Source: Taeniopygia guttata
Taxonomy: Eukaryota; Chordata; Aves; Passeriformes; Estrildidae
DNA length: 64,000 nt
NCBI RefSeq assembly: GCF_048771995.1
Contig: NC_133025.1
Coordinates: forward strand, 1,612,001 to 1,676,000
Direction: 5' to 3'
Positions 45,681-55,899 of this stretch are shown one piece after another. Under the pieces are notes generated by a model. That model was not told where the DNA came from. It saw only the letters and a program-made list of their open reading frames with translations, and did not search any database. Each line of letters begins with the position of its first letter. The first letter of the stretch is position 1. The translations under genes were made by a program, and so were the position numbers.

Positions 45681-45725
45681 CATCATTCCAGGGGGACCCC
45701 GCATTCCCACGATGCCCTCGTCACC
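45681..45725 (-). CDS. COL7A1: COL7A1 helix exon, 45 nt
   Basis: GDEGIVGMRGPPGMM, phase 0, donor ATG|GTGAGT, acceptor CCCCCAG. Confidence 0.9.
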
Positions 45726-46458
45726 CTGGGGGATGCAGAGGAATGAGGCACACAGGGAATCCCAAACCCACAAACCGTCCTGCTGGGAATGGGGCAGGCA
45801 GAATTCTCTGTCTCCAGAGGATTTTCCAACCTCTTTATCCCTCCATGGGGATTAGGTGCCGGGTGTTCTCATGGATTGGGATGAAAGAGCTGCGCTGGAG
45901 GGTCCATGGAAGCCTTTTATGGCCTCCTTGAGTTGACCCTACAGGACCTGCCTTTAAACCTCAGGAATTGCCCGAATTCCAAATAATTGAGGCCAAGTTT
46001 AGGTCTCCCATATGAAGCCAACACAACTTGAGATCCTGGGATTTAGATTTATGCTGGAGTCGGAAGAGCAGGAACATGATTCCATCATTTCCTTTGGATA
46101 ATGAAGCTCCGGCGACGTTTACCCACAGCTGTTGACATTTCCAGGGAGTGTTTTGCCTCGGGGGCCTCATCCCAAAGCAGGTGGGGAGTTTGTCCCAATG
46201 GATGGGGCCGTAAAATCCCAATTTATTTGTGGGACAGCCATAGGAGCAGCAAATTTAAACGCGGCCTCCAATTCCGACTTTGTCTTTGCCAGAACGAGAC
46301 CAAAATGTCTCAGGGATAGGATGAAAAGGGAATTTTGCTGCCTGAAACCCTTCAGGAATTTCTGGGATGGATGGGAAGGAGGTGATGGATAAAGTTACTT
46401 CCAAAGGGGGCGGGAGGCTGCAGGAATCCAAGCCTGGAATATTTATGGATGGACCTAC

Positions 46459-46518
46459 CTGAGGGCCAGGGAATCCATGGGGACCTCTTGGACCAACAGC
46501 TCCAATGCCAGCTTCTCC
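46459..46518 (-). CDS. COL7A1: COL7A1 helix exon, 60 nt, conserved imperfection
   Basis: GEAGIGAVGPRGPHGFPGPQ, phase 0. The short G-I-G step (two residues between triplets) matches human GDPGVGLPGPRG. Donor CAG|GTAGGT. Confidence 0.91.
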
Positions 46519-46807
46519 CTGGAAAGCAGAGAATTCCAGAGGTGTCACCAGGAGCAGGGAAACCCCACCACACAATTCCTGATTAGTCTGGCCAGGACTG
46601 AAATCCCAGGAAGACTCAGGAGACTCATTTCCATGGATTTTCTGCTGTTCTCTCTGGTGCTCCAGGAGCCATGGGAGGAAGGGTGTGAGGGTGGAATGGG
46701 ATGGAGTAGGATGGGGTCAGGGATGAGGAGCCAGGAGAAGACAGGGAATTGTCCCATTCCCATCCCAGGATTTCTGCTCGTGACTTTCCTGGGAGGGTGG
46801 CACTGAC

Positions 46808-46843
46808 CTTGTTGCCTTTGGGTCCAGGTGTCCCAGGAATTCC
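46808..46843 (-). CDS. COL7A1: COL7A1 helix exon, 36 nt
   Basis: GIPGTPGPKGNK, phase 0, donor AAG|GTCAGT, acceptor TCCTACAG. Confidence 0.9.
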
Positions 46844-46997
46844 CTGTAGGACAAGGAGAACAAGATAAAAAGGGAGGATTTGCTTTGGAAGTGCTCAGTG
46901 CCCTCGTATCCCAACATTCCCAGAGGATCAAAGCCCATCCAGCCCAGATCCCTCATCCATGCTGCCCAAAAGGCACAGGGAATATGTACAAATCCAC

Positions 46998-47069
46998 CTC
47001 TTTTCCTGGGAATCCTGATGGTCCCATGGGCCCAGGAGCTCCACTCCGGCCTCTCCTCCCACGTTCCCC
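46998..47069 (-). CDS. COL7A1: COL7A1 helix exon, 72 nt
   Basis: Eight triplets, GERGRRGRSGAPGPMG then PSGFPGKE, phase 0, donor GAG|GTGGAT, acceptor TTTTCCAG. Confidence 0.89.
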
Positions 47070-47159
47070 CTGGAAAACAAAAGCCTTTGAGAGGAGAACA
47101 CACGGATGGGAAAGGTCCCGATTTCCCTGATCCAGACAAAAGCAGGAGCATGGATCTGA

Positions 47160-47368
47160 GTGTTCCTTGCACTGGCAGGAATTTCCTCATGGAAAGGGCG
47201 GTCAGGCATTGACAGAGGCTGCCCAGGGAGGTTTGGATTGCCCATCCCTGGAGGTGTCCCAGGAATTCCTGGAGGTGGCACTCACTGGGGATTTGGCACA
47301 GCTGGACCCCATGACCTTGTAGGGCTTCCCAACCTCAGTGATCCTGGGATTCTGGGATTCCTCCTGCT
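47160..47368 (+). mobile_element. CR1 3' fragment, sense
   Basis: GACAGAGGCTGCCCAGGGAG, GTTTGGATTGCCCATCCCTG and GTAGGGCTTCCCAACCTCAG resemble the CR1 3' region. Confidence 0.78.
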
Positions 47369-47678
47369 GTTCCCAGGGATTAATGACCCCAACATTCCAG
47401 CTGCCACTCCTTCCCAGTCCTCTCCTCCAGCTACATTAAATTCCCAGGAAGAACAACTTCCTGGGAGCTCCACTGCTTTCTTTAGGAACCTGAGGAGCAT
47501 CCCGTTGTTCTAATCATTCCCGGTACATTTCCTTTTCCAACAGGGATTTTTTTTCCCCACTTCCCCGACAACCTCCAGGCTCAGGAAGACCTGGAATTGT
47601 GGGGGTTTGGCCCACAGGGGCAGTTTGCTCATGGTGGTCACCTTGAGGTGACAAACACAACCCATGGTGTCCCCTCAC

Positions 47679-47804
47679 CTTCTGTCCCGGAATTCCGGGC
47701 ACACCCGGAGCCCCTCTGTCCCCCTGGGATCCGGGAGTGCCGGCGTTGCCGCGAATTCCTTGGATGCCCTGAGCTCCTGGAGGTCCTGGGGCTCCTGGCT
47801 CGCC
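47679..47804 (-). CDS. COL7A1: COL7A1 helix exon, 126 nt
   Basis: Fourteen perfect triplets from GEPGAPGPPGAQG to GVPGIPGQK, phase 0; the longest uninterrupted helix exon here. The run 47,804 > 46,808 matches the human stretch from GDLGLPG to GLKGDK within two triplets. Donor AAG|GTGAGG. Confidence 0.93.
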
Positions 47805-48388
47805 CTGGTGAGGGAATCACAAGGAATTGGGATATTGGGTGGGATTTGCTGGAGGTCCTGGAGAAAGTCTGGGATGTCTCCTTGAATTCCCACGACCAGC
47901 GCACGGAATTTGGGACACCACTTCCAGTCCTGATCCACAAGGAGATCCAAGGGCTGGAGAAATTGTCCCCGAACTTTGGGATGTCTTTTCTTCCCAAGTT
48001 TTGGTGACAAAAGGGCTTTTCCATGGCTAAATAAGGACAGAGCCTTTAGCTCCTGTGGTGAATTCAAATATTCCAGGGATCCCTGGAAGTCGTTCCTGGC
48101 GAACCCACAATTCCCTGGAATTCTTTTCCCAGCCTGAGGATGTCCCTGCTGATTGCAGAGGGATCAGCCCAAACCCTCCTATGATTCCAAATTTATCCTA
48201 AGGATCTCCCTCTGGAACAGCCCTTTGGAGGACACAGAGCATTCCCTCTATCCCAAATCCTTCTCCCGTCTTTCCAGGATTATTTTGGTGCTTTCTCTTT
48301 GCAGCCACTTCCGTGCTCCGCACCCAGCAGCAGAAAACCAGGATGACAAAGAGGAAAAACCCAGGGAAAAAGTGAGATTCAACCTTAC

Positions 48389-48448
48389 CTTAAATCCAGG
48401 TGGCCCAGCCTGGCCAATGGGACCTCTGAACCCAATTCCTGGTTCTCC
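48389..48448 (-). CDS. COL7A1: COL7A1 helix exon, 60 nt, conserved imperfection
   Basis: GEPGIGFRGPIGQAGPPGFK, phase 0. The G-I-G step matches human GDPGVGVPGSPGPPGPPGVK in length and position. Donor AAG|GTAAGG, acceptor TTTCACAG. Confidence 0.93.
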
Positions 48449-48589
48449 CTGTGAAAGGAAAGTCGGGAAAAATCAGGAATTCTCCCTCCAGTGTAAACCC
48501 AGCACAGGGAGAGTTTGGTTCATGCTGTTCCAGGGAGATCCAGCTGAAATCCCACAGAGCTGATCCCACTCCGAGGGTTCCTGCAGAGC

Positions 48590-50945
48590 CCTCAATCATT
48601 CCCAAGGTGTCCTGTCCTTGTGATCCTTCTGGAATATTCCTGGGAACGTTATCCCAGGATTCTGGATCAAACACATTCCCTGGGATTCATGACTCCAAGG
48701 TGTCCTGTATGTGTGATCCTTCTGGAATATTCCTGGGAACGTTATCCCAGGATTCTGGGTCAGACATATTCCCTGGGATTCACGACTCCAAGGTGTCCTG
48801 TCTGTGGGATCCTCCTGGAATATTCCTGGGAACGTTATCCCAGAATTCTGGATCAGACACATTCCCTGGCATTCATGACTCCAAGCTGTCTTATCCGTGT
48901 GATCCTCCTGGAATATTCCTGGGAACGTTATCCCAGGATTTTGGGTCAGAGACATTCCCTGGCATTACTCATTCCCAAGGTGTCCTGTCCCTGTGATACT
49001 CCTGGAATATTCCTGGGAACGTTATCCCAGGATTTTGGGTCAGACACATTCCCTGGCATTCATGACTCAAAGGTGTCCTGTCCCTGTGTGATCCTCCTGG
49101 AATATTCCTGGAAATATTATCCCAGATTTCTGGATCAGACACATTCCCTGGCATTCATGACTCCAAGGTGTCCTGTCCCTGTGATCCTCCTGGAATATTC
49201 CTGGGAATGTTATCCCAGGATTTTGGGTCAAACACATTCCCTGGCATTCATGGCTCATTCCCAAGTTGTCCTGTCCCTGTGATCCTTCTGGAATATTCCT
49301 GGGAACGTTATCCCAGGATTCTGGGTCAGACACATTCCCTGGCATTCACGACTCAAAGGTGTCCTGTCTGTGGGATCCTCCTGGAATATTCCTGGGAACA
49401 TTATCCCAGAATTCTGGGTCAGACACATTCCCTGGCATTACTCATTCCCAAGGTGTCCTGTCCTTGTGATCCTTCTGGAATATTCCTGGGAATGTTATCC
49501 CAGGATTCTGGATCAGACATATTCCCTGGCATTCATGATTCCAAGGTGTCCTGTCCCTGTGATCCCCCTGGAATATTCCTGGGAATGTTATCCCAGGATT
49601 CTGGGTCAGACACATTCCCTGGCATTCATGACTCCAAGGTGTCCTGTCCCTGTGATCCTCCTGGAATATTCCTGGGAATGTTATCCCAGGATTTTGGGTC
49701 AGACACATTCCCTGGCATTACTCATTCCCAAGGTGTCCTGTCCCTGTGATTCTTCTGGAATATTCCTGGGAATGTTATCCCAGAATTCTGGGTCAGACAC
49801 ATTCCCTGGGATTCATGACTCCAAGGTGTCCTGTCTGTGTGATCCTCCTGGAATATTCCTGGGAATGTTATCCCAGAATTCTGTGTCAGACACATTCCCT
49901 GGCATTCATGACTCATTCCCAAGGTGTCTTATCCGTGTGATCCTCCTGGAATATTCCTGGGAACGTTATCCCAGGATTTTGGGTCAGACACATTCCCTGG
50001 CATTCATGACTCATTCCCAAGGTGTCCTGTCCCTGTGATCCTTCTGGAATATTCCTGGGAATGTTATCCCAGAATTCTGGGTCAGACACATTCCCTGGTA
50101 TCAATCATTCCCAAGGTGTCCTGTCCTTGTGATCCTCCTGGAATATTCCTGGGAACGTTATCCCAGGATTTTGGGTCAGACACATTCCCTGGCATTCATG
50201 ACTCCAAGGTGTCCTGTCTGTGGGATCCTCCTGGAATATTCCTGGGAATGTTATCCCAGAATTCTGGATCAGACACATTCCCTGGGATTCATGACTCCAA
50301 GGTGTCTTATCCATGTGATCCTCCTGGAATATTCCTGGGAACGTTATCCCAGGATTCTGGATCAGACACATTCCCTGGGATTCATGACTCCAAGGTGTCT
50401 TATCCATGTGATCCTCCTGGAATATTCCTGGGAATGTTATCCCAGAATTCTGGGTCAGACACATTCCCTGGTATCAATCATTCCCAAGGTGTCCTGTCCT
50501 TGTGATCCTCCTGGAATATTCCTGGGAATGTTATCGCAGAATTCTGCGTCAGACACATTCCCTGGCATTACTCGTTCCCAAGGTGTCCTGTCTGTGTGAT
50601 CCTCCTGGAATATTCCTGGGAACGTTATCCCAGGATTCTGGGTTAGACACATTCCCTGGCATTCATGGCTCATTCCCAAGGTGTCCTGTCTGTGTGATCC
50701 TCCTGGAATATTCTTGGGAATGTTATCCCAGGATTTTGGGTCAAACACATTCCCTGGCATTCATGACTCCAACGTGTCCTGTCTGTGTGATCCTCCTGGA
50801 ATATTCCTGGGAACGTTATCCCAGGATTTTTGGTCAGACACATTCCCTGGCATTCATGACTCCAAGGTGTCCTGTCTGTGTGATCCTCCTGGAATATTCC
50901 TGGGAACGTTATCCCAGGATTCTGGGTCAGACACATTCCCTGTCC
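48590..50945. repeat. 93-bp minisatellite (about 25 copies) in COL7A1 intron
   Basis: Copies at a regular 93-bp pitch with a few 6-9-bp expansions: CTGGAATATTCCTGGGAACG, TTATCCCAGGATTCTGGGTC, AGACACATTCCCTGGCATTC and AAGGTGTCCTGTC. The unit is 31 codons, giving long overlapping ORFs on both strands (GIFLGTLSQDSGSDTFPG) that are artefacts. Confidence 0.97.
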
Positions 50946-51053
50946 CCAGCCACACCTCAGGAGGTGACCTGGACGCTGATCCCGAGGCGAGAAGTTGGGA
51001 TATGGGAAAAGGAGGAAAAGTCACCCCTGGCTGGCCCCAGCTCCGTCCTTTAC

Positions 51054-51089
51054 CTTTTGACCTTCCTCCCCTCGGTCTCCTTTGGTGCC
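51054..51089 (-). CDS. COL7A1: COL7A1 helix exon, 36 nt
   Basis: GTKGDRGEEGQK, phase 0, donor AAG|GTAAAG, acceptor TTCCCCAG. Probably equivalent to human GEPGDPGEDGQK. Confidence 0.9.
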
Positions 51090-51289
51090 CTGGGGAATAA
51101 AGAGAAGATTCCAAGGTCATGGAATTGTCACCCCTGAGCAAGAGATTTCCAGGGATTCTCTCCCTGGAATGTGGGGGAAAAACTGGGAAAACGCCGTAAT
51201 TCCAAGGAATTCAGTGATGGGATGAGAGGGGACATCAAACGTCCCTCTCAGGTCATTATGTGGGTGAGTGGCATCAATCTCTACTTCAA

Positions 51290-51560
51290 TTATTGAGGTT
51301 TTTGGTTAATTTTAAGGTAATTGCTTAAAAATAAATAATAAATATTCTAAAAGAATAGATAATTGCTTCAAAAATAATTGTTTTAAATAAATTAACTATT
51401 TTCAAACACTGAAATAATTAATTTAAATTAATTTAATTACTTCGGTGTCATCATGCACTGTTCTGTCCTATCCTGGGAGTTTCAGCTTCTCCATAAAAAA
51501 TAATTCTGATGAAAACATTTTTGCCTAATTATTTATTAATAATAAATAATAAAAAAAATT
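51290..51560. repeat. AT-rich intronic island
   Basis: About 270 bp of strongly A/T-rich, non-tandem sequence (TAAATAATAAATATTC, TTAATTTAAATTAATTTAAT) in a GC-rich gene. Might be a matrix-attachment-type region; that is only a guess from composition. Confidence 0.6.
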
Positions 51561-51719
51561 TCACTGCCCTAAGTGTCCACGAAATGAGTTTTTTTGTGGC
51601 ATTGTTTCCATCCCTACCCTCATGCCAGGGCTGGAATTTCCTTGTCCATCCCATCTTTTAGTTCTCTTATCCAGCAGAAAATGAACACTGGGGACCCCCC
51701 TTGAATTTTTGGTGTTATG

Positions 51720-51782
51720 GAACACACTAATTCCATCATTTAGGTTGGAAAATTCCTCAAAAATCACTAAATCCAACCTTTA
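51720..51782 (-). mobile_element. CR1 3' end, antisense (duplicated at 52,003-52,072)
   Basis: ATTCCATCATTTAGGTTGGA, AAATTCCTC and ACTAAATCCAACC form an antisense CR1 end that was copied together with the neighbouring exon. Confidence 0.7.
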
Positions 51783-51867
51783 AATTTTGTATTTCCTCCT
51801 GAGCGTGGCAGATGTGGGGGAAACTGCTGGAATTTCAAAGGATCAGGCTGGAAAACCCCATCCCTAC

Positions 51868-51912
51868 CTTTTCTCCTTTGTCTCCACGGGCTCCAGGAGC
51901 TCCCATTTCTCC
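51868..51912 (-). CDS. COL7A1: COL7A1 helix exon, 45 nt (duplicate B)
   Basis: GEMGAPGARGDKGEK, phase 0, donor AAG|GTAGGG, acceptor TTTTCCAG. Differs from the exon at 52,283-52,327 at two bases (GCC/TCC and CGT/CAT). Both copies keep full splice signals, so both may be used. Confidence 0.9.
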
Positions 51913-51984
51913 CTGGAAAACAGCCAGCAACCCCTTCAATCCCAAAAATTCATTATTCCTAGGAACTTTCCCTTCCCTCTTCGC

Positions 51985-52404
51985 TTGAATTTTTGGGATG
52001 GTAGGATAGAATAATTCCATCATTTAGGTTGGAAAATTCCTCAAAAATCACTAAATCCAACCTTTAAATTTTGCATTTCCTCCTGAGCGTAGCAGAAGTG
52101 TGGAAAAACTCCTGGAATTTGGGACCAAAACCCCCAGGAAGGTTCAGGGATAAAGGTGGGAATGTGCCAATCCCATTTTCCATTGGAGCTGAGTGTATTC
52201 CCATCTGCCTTTCCCATTCCAGACCCTCTCAGCACAGGGAATTCTGGTTTCAAAGGATCAGGCTGGAAAAACCCATCCCTACCTTTTCTCCTTTGTCTCC
52301 ATGGGATCCAGGAGCTCCCATTTCTCCCTGGAAAACAACCAATCCCCAAAAAAATCAATCCCAAAAATTCATTATTCCTAGGGATTTTCCCTTCCCTCTT
52401 TGCA
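51985..52404 (-). repeat. Exon-carrying tandem duplication, copy 2
   Basis: The upstream copy in transcription order (see copy 1), including its own CR1 end at about 52,003-52,072 and exon 52,283-52,327. Confidence 0.9.
52283..52327 (-). CDS. COL7A1: COL7A1 helix exon, 45 nt (duplicate A)
   Basis: GEMGAPGSHGDKGEK, phase 0, donor AAG|GTAGGG, acceptor TTTTCCAG. Corresponds to human GDRGLPGPRGEKGEA. Confidence 0.9.
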
Positions 52405-52862
52405 GCAGCTGCCCTCATTCCTGCTGTAGTTTTTGGCAAATATCCATGGAGGAATCCCTGATTTCCAGCACTCGCATTCCCACAATGGATTGGGAATTCT
52501 CCTGTACAGTGGGAATGCAGAGGGAAAAGCACAAATCCCAGAAAAAAGACAAATCCAGGGTTTCCCTATCCCAAGACAGGGAATAATTTGAAGCAGGTGT
52601 TAAATAATTCCATGAATTTGAAGGGGACAGGAGGAATCCCAAACTGATTGAGAATTCCCAAAGCACAAATCCCATGTTTGGATCAGCTGTGAAGGATTCC
52701 ACCCTGGAATTTCTGCTCATCACCAATGGCAAAACTGTTGATTTTGTTTTGATTTTCCCGACTTTTTCCCTGTGATTCCTCAGATTCCAAAGTGAGACAG
52801 TTCTGGGAAAATGGATCATTATCCCGGGAATGTGCACTAAAATGTGGGATAAAAGCACTGAC

Positions 52863-52907
52863 CTTTGGGCCACGGGAGGAGGGATCTGCTGGGCCACCTC
52901 CCTCCTT
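52863..52907 (-). CDS. COL7A1: COL7A1 exon, poorly collagenous, 45 nt
   Basis: KEGGGPADPSSRGPK, phase 0, donor AAG|GTCAGT, acceptor TTTTTTCCTTGCAG. The last triplet G-P-K leads back into the helix; the start lacks the Gly repeat. The upstream intron becomes the (GGGAT)n array 22 bp before the exon. Confidence 0.72.
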
Positions 52908-52928
52908 CTGCAAGGAAAAAATGCACCG

Positions 52929-54515
52929 GGATGGGATGGGATTCATGGGATGGGATGGGATGCGTGGGATGGGATGGGATGCGTGGGATGGGATGGGATG
53001 CGTGGGATGGGATGGGATCCGTGGGATGGGATGGGATCCATGGGATGGGATGGGATCCATGGGATGGGATGGGATCCATGGGATGGGATGGGATCCATGG
53101 GATGGGAGGAGATCCATGGGATGGGATGGGATGAGATCCATGGGATCCGTGGGATGGGATGGGATCTGTGGGATGGGATGGGATCCATGGGATGGGATGA
53201 GATAGGATGGGATAGGATAGGATCTGTGGGATGGGATGGGATCCATGGGATGGGATAGGATCTATGGGATGGGATGGGACCCTTGGGATGGGATCCATGG
53301 GATGGGATGGGATGAGATCCATGGGATGGGATGGGATTCATGGGATGGGATGGGATCCGTGGGATGGGATGGGATTCATGGGATGGGATGGGATCCATGG
53401 GATGGGATGGAATGGGATGGGATCCATGGGATGGGATGGGATTCATGGGATAGGATGGAATGGGATCCATGGGATTGGATGGGATCAATGGGATGGGATG
53501 GGATCCATGGGATGGGATGGGATCCATGGGATGGGTTGGGATGGGATCCGTGGGATGGGATGGGATGGGATGGGATAGGATAGGATAGGATCTGTGGGAT
53601 GGGATGGGATCCATGGGATGGGACAGGATCCATGGGATGGGATGGGATCCATGGGATAGGATGGAATGGGATGGGATCCATGGGATGGGATGGGATTCAT
53701 GGGATGGGATGGGATCCGTGGGATGGGATGGGATCCATGGGATGGGATGGATCCATGGGATGGGATGGGATCCATGGGATAGGATGGAATGGGATGGGAT
53801 CCATGGGATGGGATGGGATTCATGGGATGGGATGGGATCCATGGGATGGGATGGGATAGGATGGGATAGGATAGGAGAGGATAGGATCTGTGGGATGGGA
53901 TGGGATCCATGGGATGGGATAGGATCCATGGGATGGGATGGGATCCATGGGATGGGATGGGATCCATGGGATGGGATGGGATCCATGGGATGGGATGGGA
54001 TAGGATGGGATAGGATAGGATCTGTGGGATGGGATGGGATCCATGGGATGGGATAGGACCCTTGGGATGGGATCCATGGGATGGGATGGGATCCATGAGA
54101 TGGGATGGGATCCATGGGATAGGATGGAATGGGATGGGATCGATGGGATGGGATTCATGGGATGGGATCCATGGGATGGGATGGGAGAGGATGGGATAGG
54201 ATAGGATCTGTGGGATGGGATGGGATCCATGGGATGGGATGGGATGGGATCAATGGATCGGGATGGGATCCATGAGATCTATGGGATCCATGGGATGGGA
54301 TCCATGAGATCTATGGGATCCATGGGATGGGATCCATGAGATCTATGGGATCCATGGGATGGGATCCATGGATCCATGGGATAGGAAGGGATGGCATCCA
54401 TGGAATGGGACGGGATGGCATCCATGGAATGGGACGGGATCAATGGATCAGGATAGGATTGATGAGATCCATGGCATCCATGGGATGGGATTGGGTGGGA
54501 TAGGATGGATAGGAG
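52929..54515. repeat. (GGGAT)n-based satellite, 1.6 kb
   Basis: Units of 19-24 bp made of GGGATGGGATCCAT and GGGATGGGATTCAT with GGGATAGGATAGGATCTGT variants, ending in degenerate GATCCATGAGATCTATGGGA units. Runs such as GGGATGGGATGGGATGGGAT (near 53,550-53,570) fit the G-quadruplex pattern on plus; the COL7A1 transcript carries the C-rich strand. Confidence 0.97.
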
Positions 54516-54570
54516 AAAGGAGCAGCTGCCTCCACCCTGGGATAAGAGCAGGACAGGAGGAATTCCGTAC

Positions 54571-54606
54571 CTTAATTCTCCTTGGGTGATGAGGGCCTGG
54601 ATATGC
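54571..54606 (-). CDS. COL7A1: COL7A1 candidate exon after the hinge, 36 nt
   Basis: AYPGPHHPRRIK, phase 0, donor AAG|GTACGG. The acceptor follows a long pyrimidine tract (CTTCCCTCTCCTCCTTTTGA, then ATCCAAG). The standard 36-nt length supports it, and RRIK recalls the basic RRR at the end of the human hinge, but Gly-X-Y is nearly absent. Confidence 0.55.
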
Positions 54607-55404
54607 CTTGGATTCAAAAGGAGGAGAGGGAAGTGTGAGAGCAGCTGGAAAAACTTTTCCTTGAGCCATGGAAAAGATGCCTCTGAGGAATGGGATGTGA
54701 GGAAGGAAGTGGGGAATCCCAGAGGGAAGCTGGGGGTTTCCAGGGATCACCAGGATCCTTTGGAGGGTTCCTGGTTGGATTTGGGGTGACCTCCAGGCTC
54801 CCCATCTGCTCCAGCCTGGATGGGACATGGACCAAGGAATTCCTGAGGAATTCCTGAGAAATTCCAGACTTTTGGCAATGGCACAGGTGTCCCACTTTAA
54901 CCCTGGAATTTTTGGAGAAGGTGTGGATGAGCTCATTCCTCCTGGGAACGCAGGGTAAGGTTCACTCCCTGCTTTCAAAGAAATCCATTTATGGCAAAAC
55001 TATCCCGGATTTTCCACCCTTAACTCCTGGGAGTTAAGTAGGATTTTTTTGCTCCTAAATTTTATAAAAATCCACTCCCCCCCCATATTTCTGGGATCTT
55101 GTGTTAAAGATCCCTGGAATGTCCAGGTTTGTCAGGAATGGACAGGTTTATCACCACCCACCCTCACAGGGAAACACCTTCGACATTCCAAGGGGATTCC
55201 AGTTGTTCTGTTGTCCCCAAGAACCAGATTCTTCTGTTCCCTCATTTCCGTGGATAAATTAATGGAGAAGGAACCGTTTGTCCATGAAAAATGGATCCTG
55301 CAGCAGATGTTTCCTGCTTTATTTATGGATATTTATCCCTAAACTTCCACATTCATTGTGTCTTTGCCTGGATGGGAAAACAGGAATCCACTTCCATTGC
55401 TCAC

Positions 55405-55605
55405 CGCGGATCCCAACGGGAATTTCTGAGCTCCCGGAGCACCGGGGGGATGAGCTGGTGGTGAATCCTCCAGGGAAGGGGCACTGCTTCCTCCTGGATC
55501 ACAGGGATGGCTCTGGAATGGGATCCTTGTGGGGTGTCCCTCATGCTCAGGAGATCTCCTGGATCTCCTTGGGATCGCGGAGCCGTTGTCGGAATTCCCA
55601 TTTTC
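55405..55605 (-). CDS. COL7A1: Possible COL7A1 exon, 201 nt, non-collagenous
   Basis: Bounded by CCCCACAG and GCG|GTGAGC, 201 nt (67 codons), open in the phase used by its neighbours: ENGNSDNGSAIPRRS...PPGAPGAQKFPLGSA. Human COL7A1 has a 201-nt exon (73) in this part of the gene, but that one is Gly-X-Y and this is not. It may be a diverged exon or a chance ORF. Confidence 0.3.
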
Positions 55606-55689
55606 CTGTGGGGAGGGAAACACGGCACCTGATATACGGACAGGGAATGGTTTAAAAGTATCAGAGGAGAGAATTGGGTTGGATGGGAG

Positions 55690-55885
55690 GAAAAAATTCC
55701 CTACCCAGGGAATGGGGAGGCCCTGGGAAAGGTTTCCTGGAGAAATTGTGGATTCCCCATCCCTGAAAGTGTCCAAGGTGAGGCTGGATGAGGCTTGGAA
55801 CAACCTGGGATAATGGAAGTTGTCCCTGCCCATGGAACTGGATGGGCTTTAGGATCTTTCCCACCCCATTCAGTGATTCTACTAA
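55690..55885 (+). mobile_element. CR1 3' fragment, sense
   Basis: GATTCCCCATCCCTGAAAGT, GTCCAAGGTGAGGCTGG, GGATAATGGAAGTTGTCCC and ACTGGATGGGCTTTAGGATC: CR1 3' end. Confidence 0.88.
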
Positions 55886-55899
55886 TTTATAATTATAAA

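Larger units (their letters stand above)
51702..51984 (-). repeat. Exon-carrying tandem duplication, copy 1
   Basis: Segment shared with 51,985-52,404: starts TTGAATTTTTGG, carries a CR1 end (ATTCCATCATTTAGGTTGGA), the exon with its splice sites, and the flank AAAAATTCATTATTCCTAGG. Copy 1 lacks about 131 bp present in copy 2 between the CR1 piece and the exon. Confidence 0.9.

Noticed and set aside
48590-50945. CRISPR-like regular repeat array
   Set aside because: The whole 93-bp unit is repeated with no unique spacers; it is a eukaryotic minisatellite inside an intron.
52929-54515. Telomere-like G-rich repeat
   Set aside because: The unit is GGGAT/GGGATCCAT, not TTAGGG, and it lies inside a gene.
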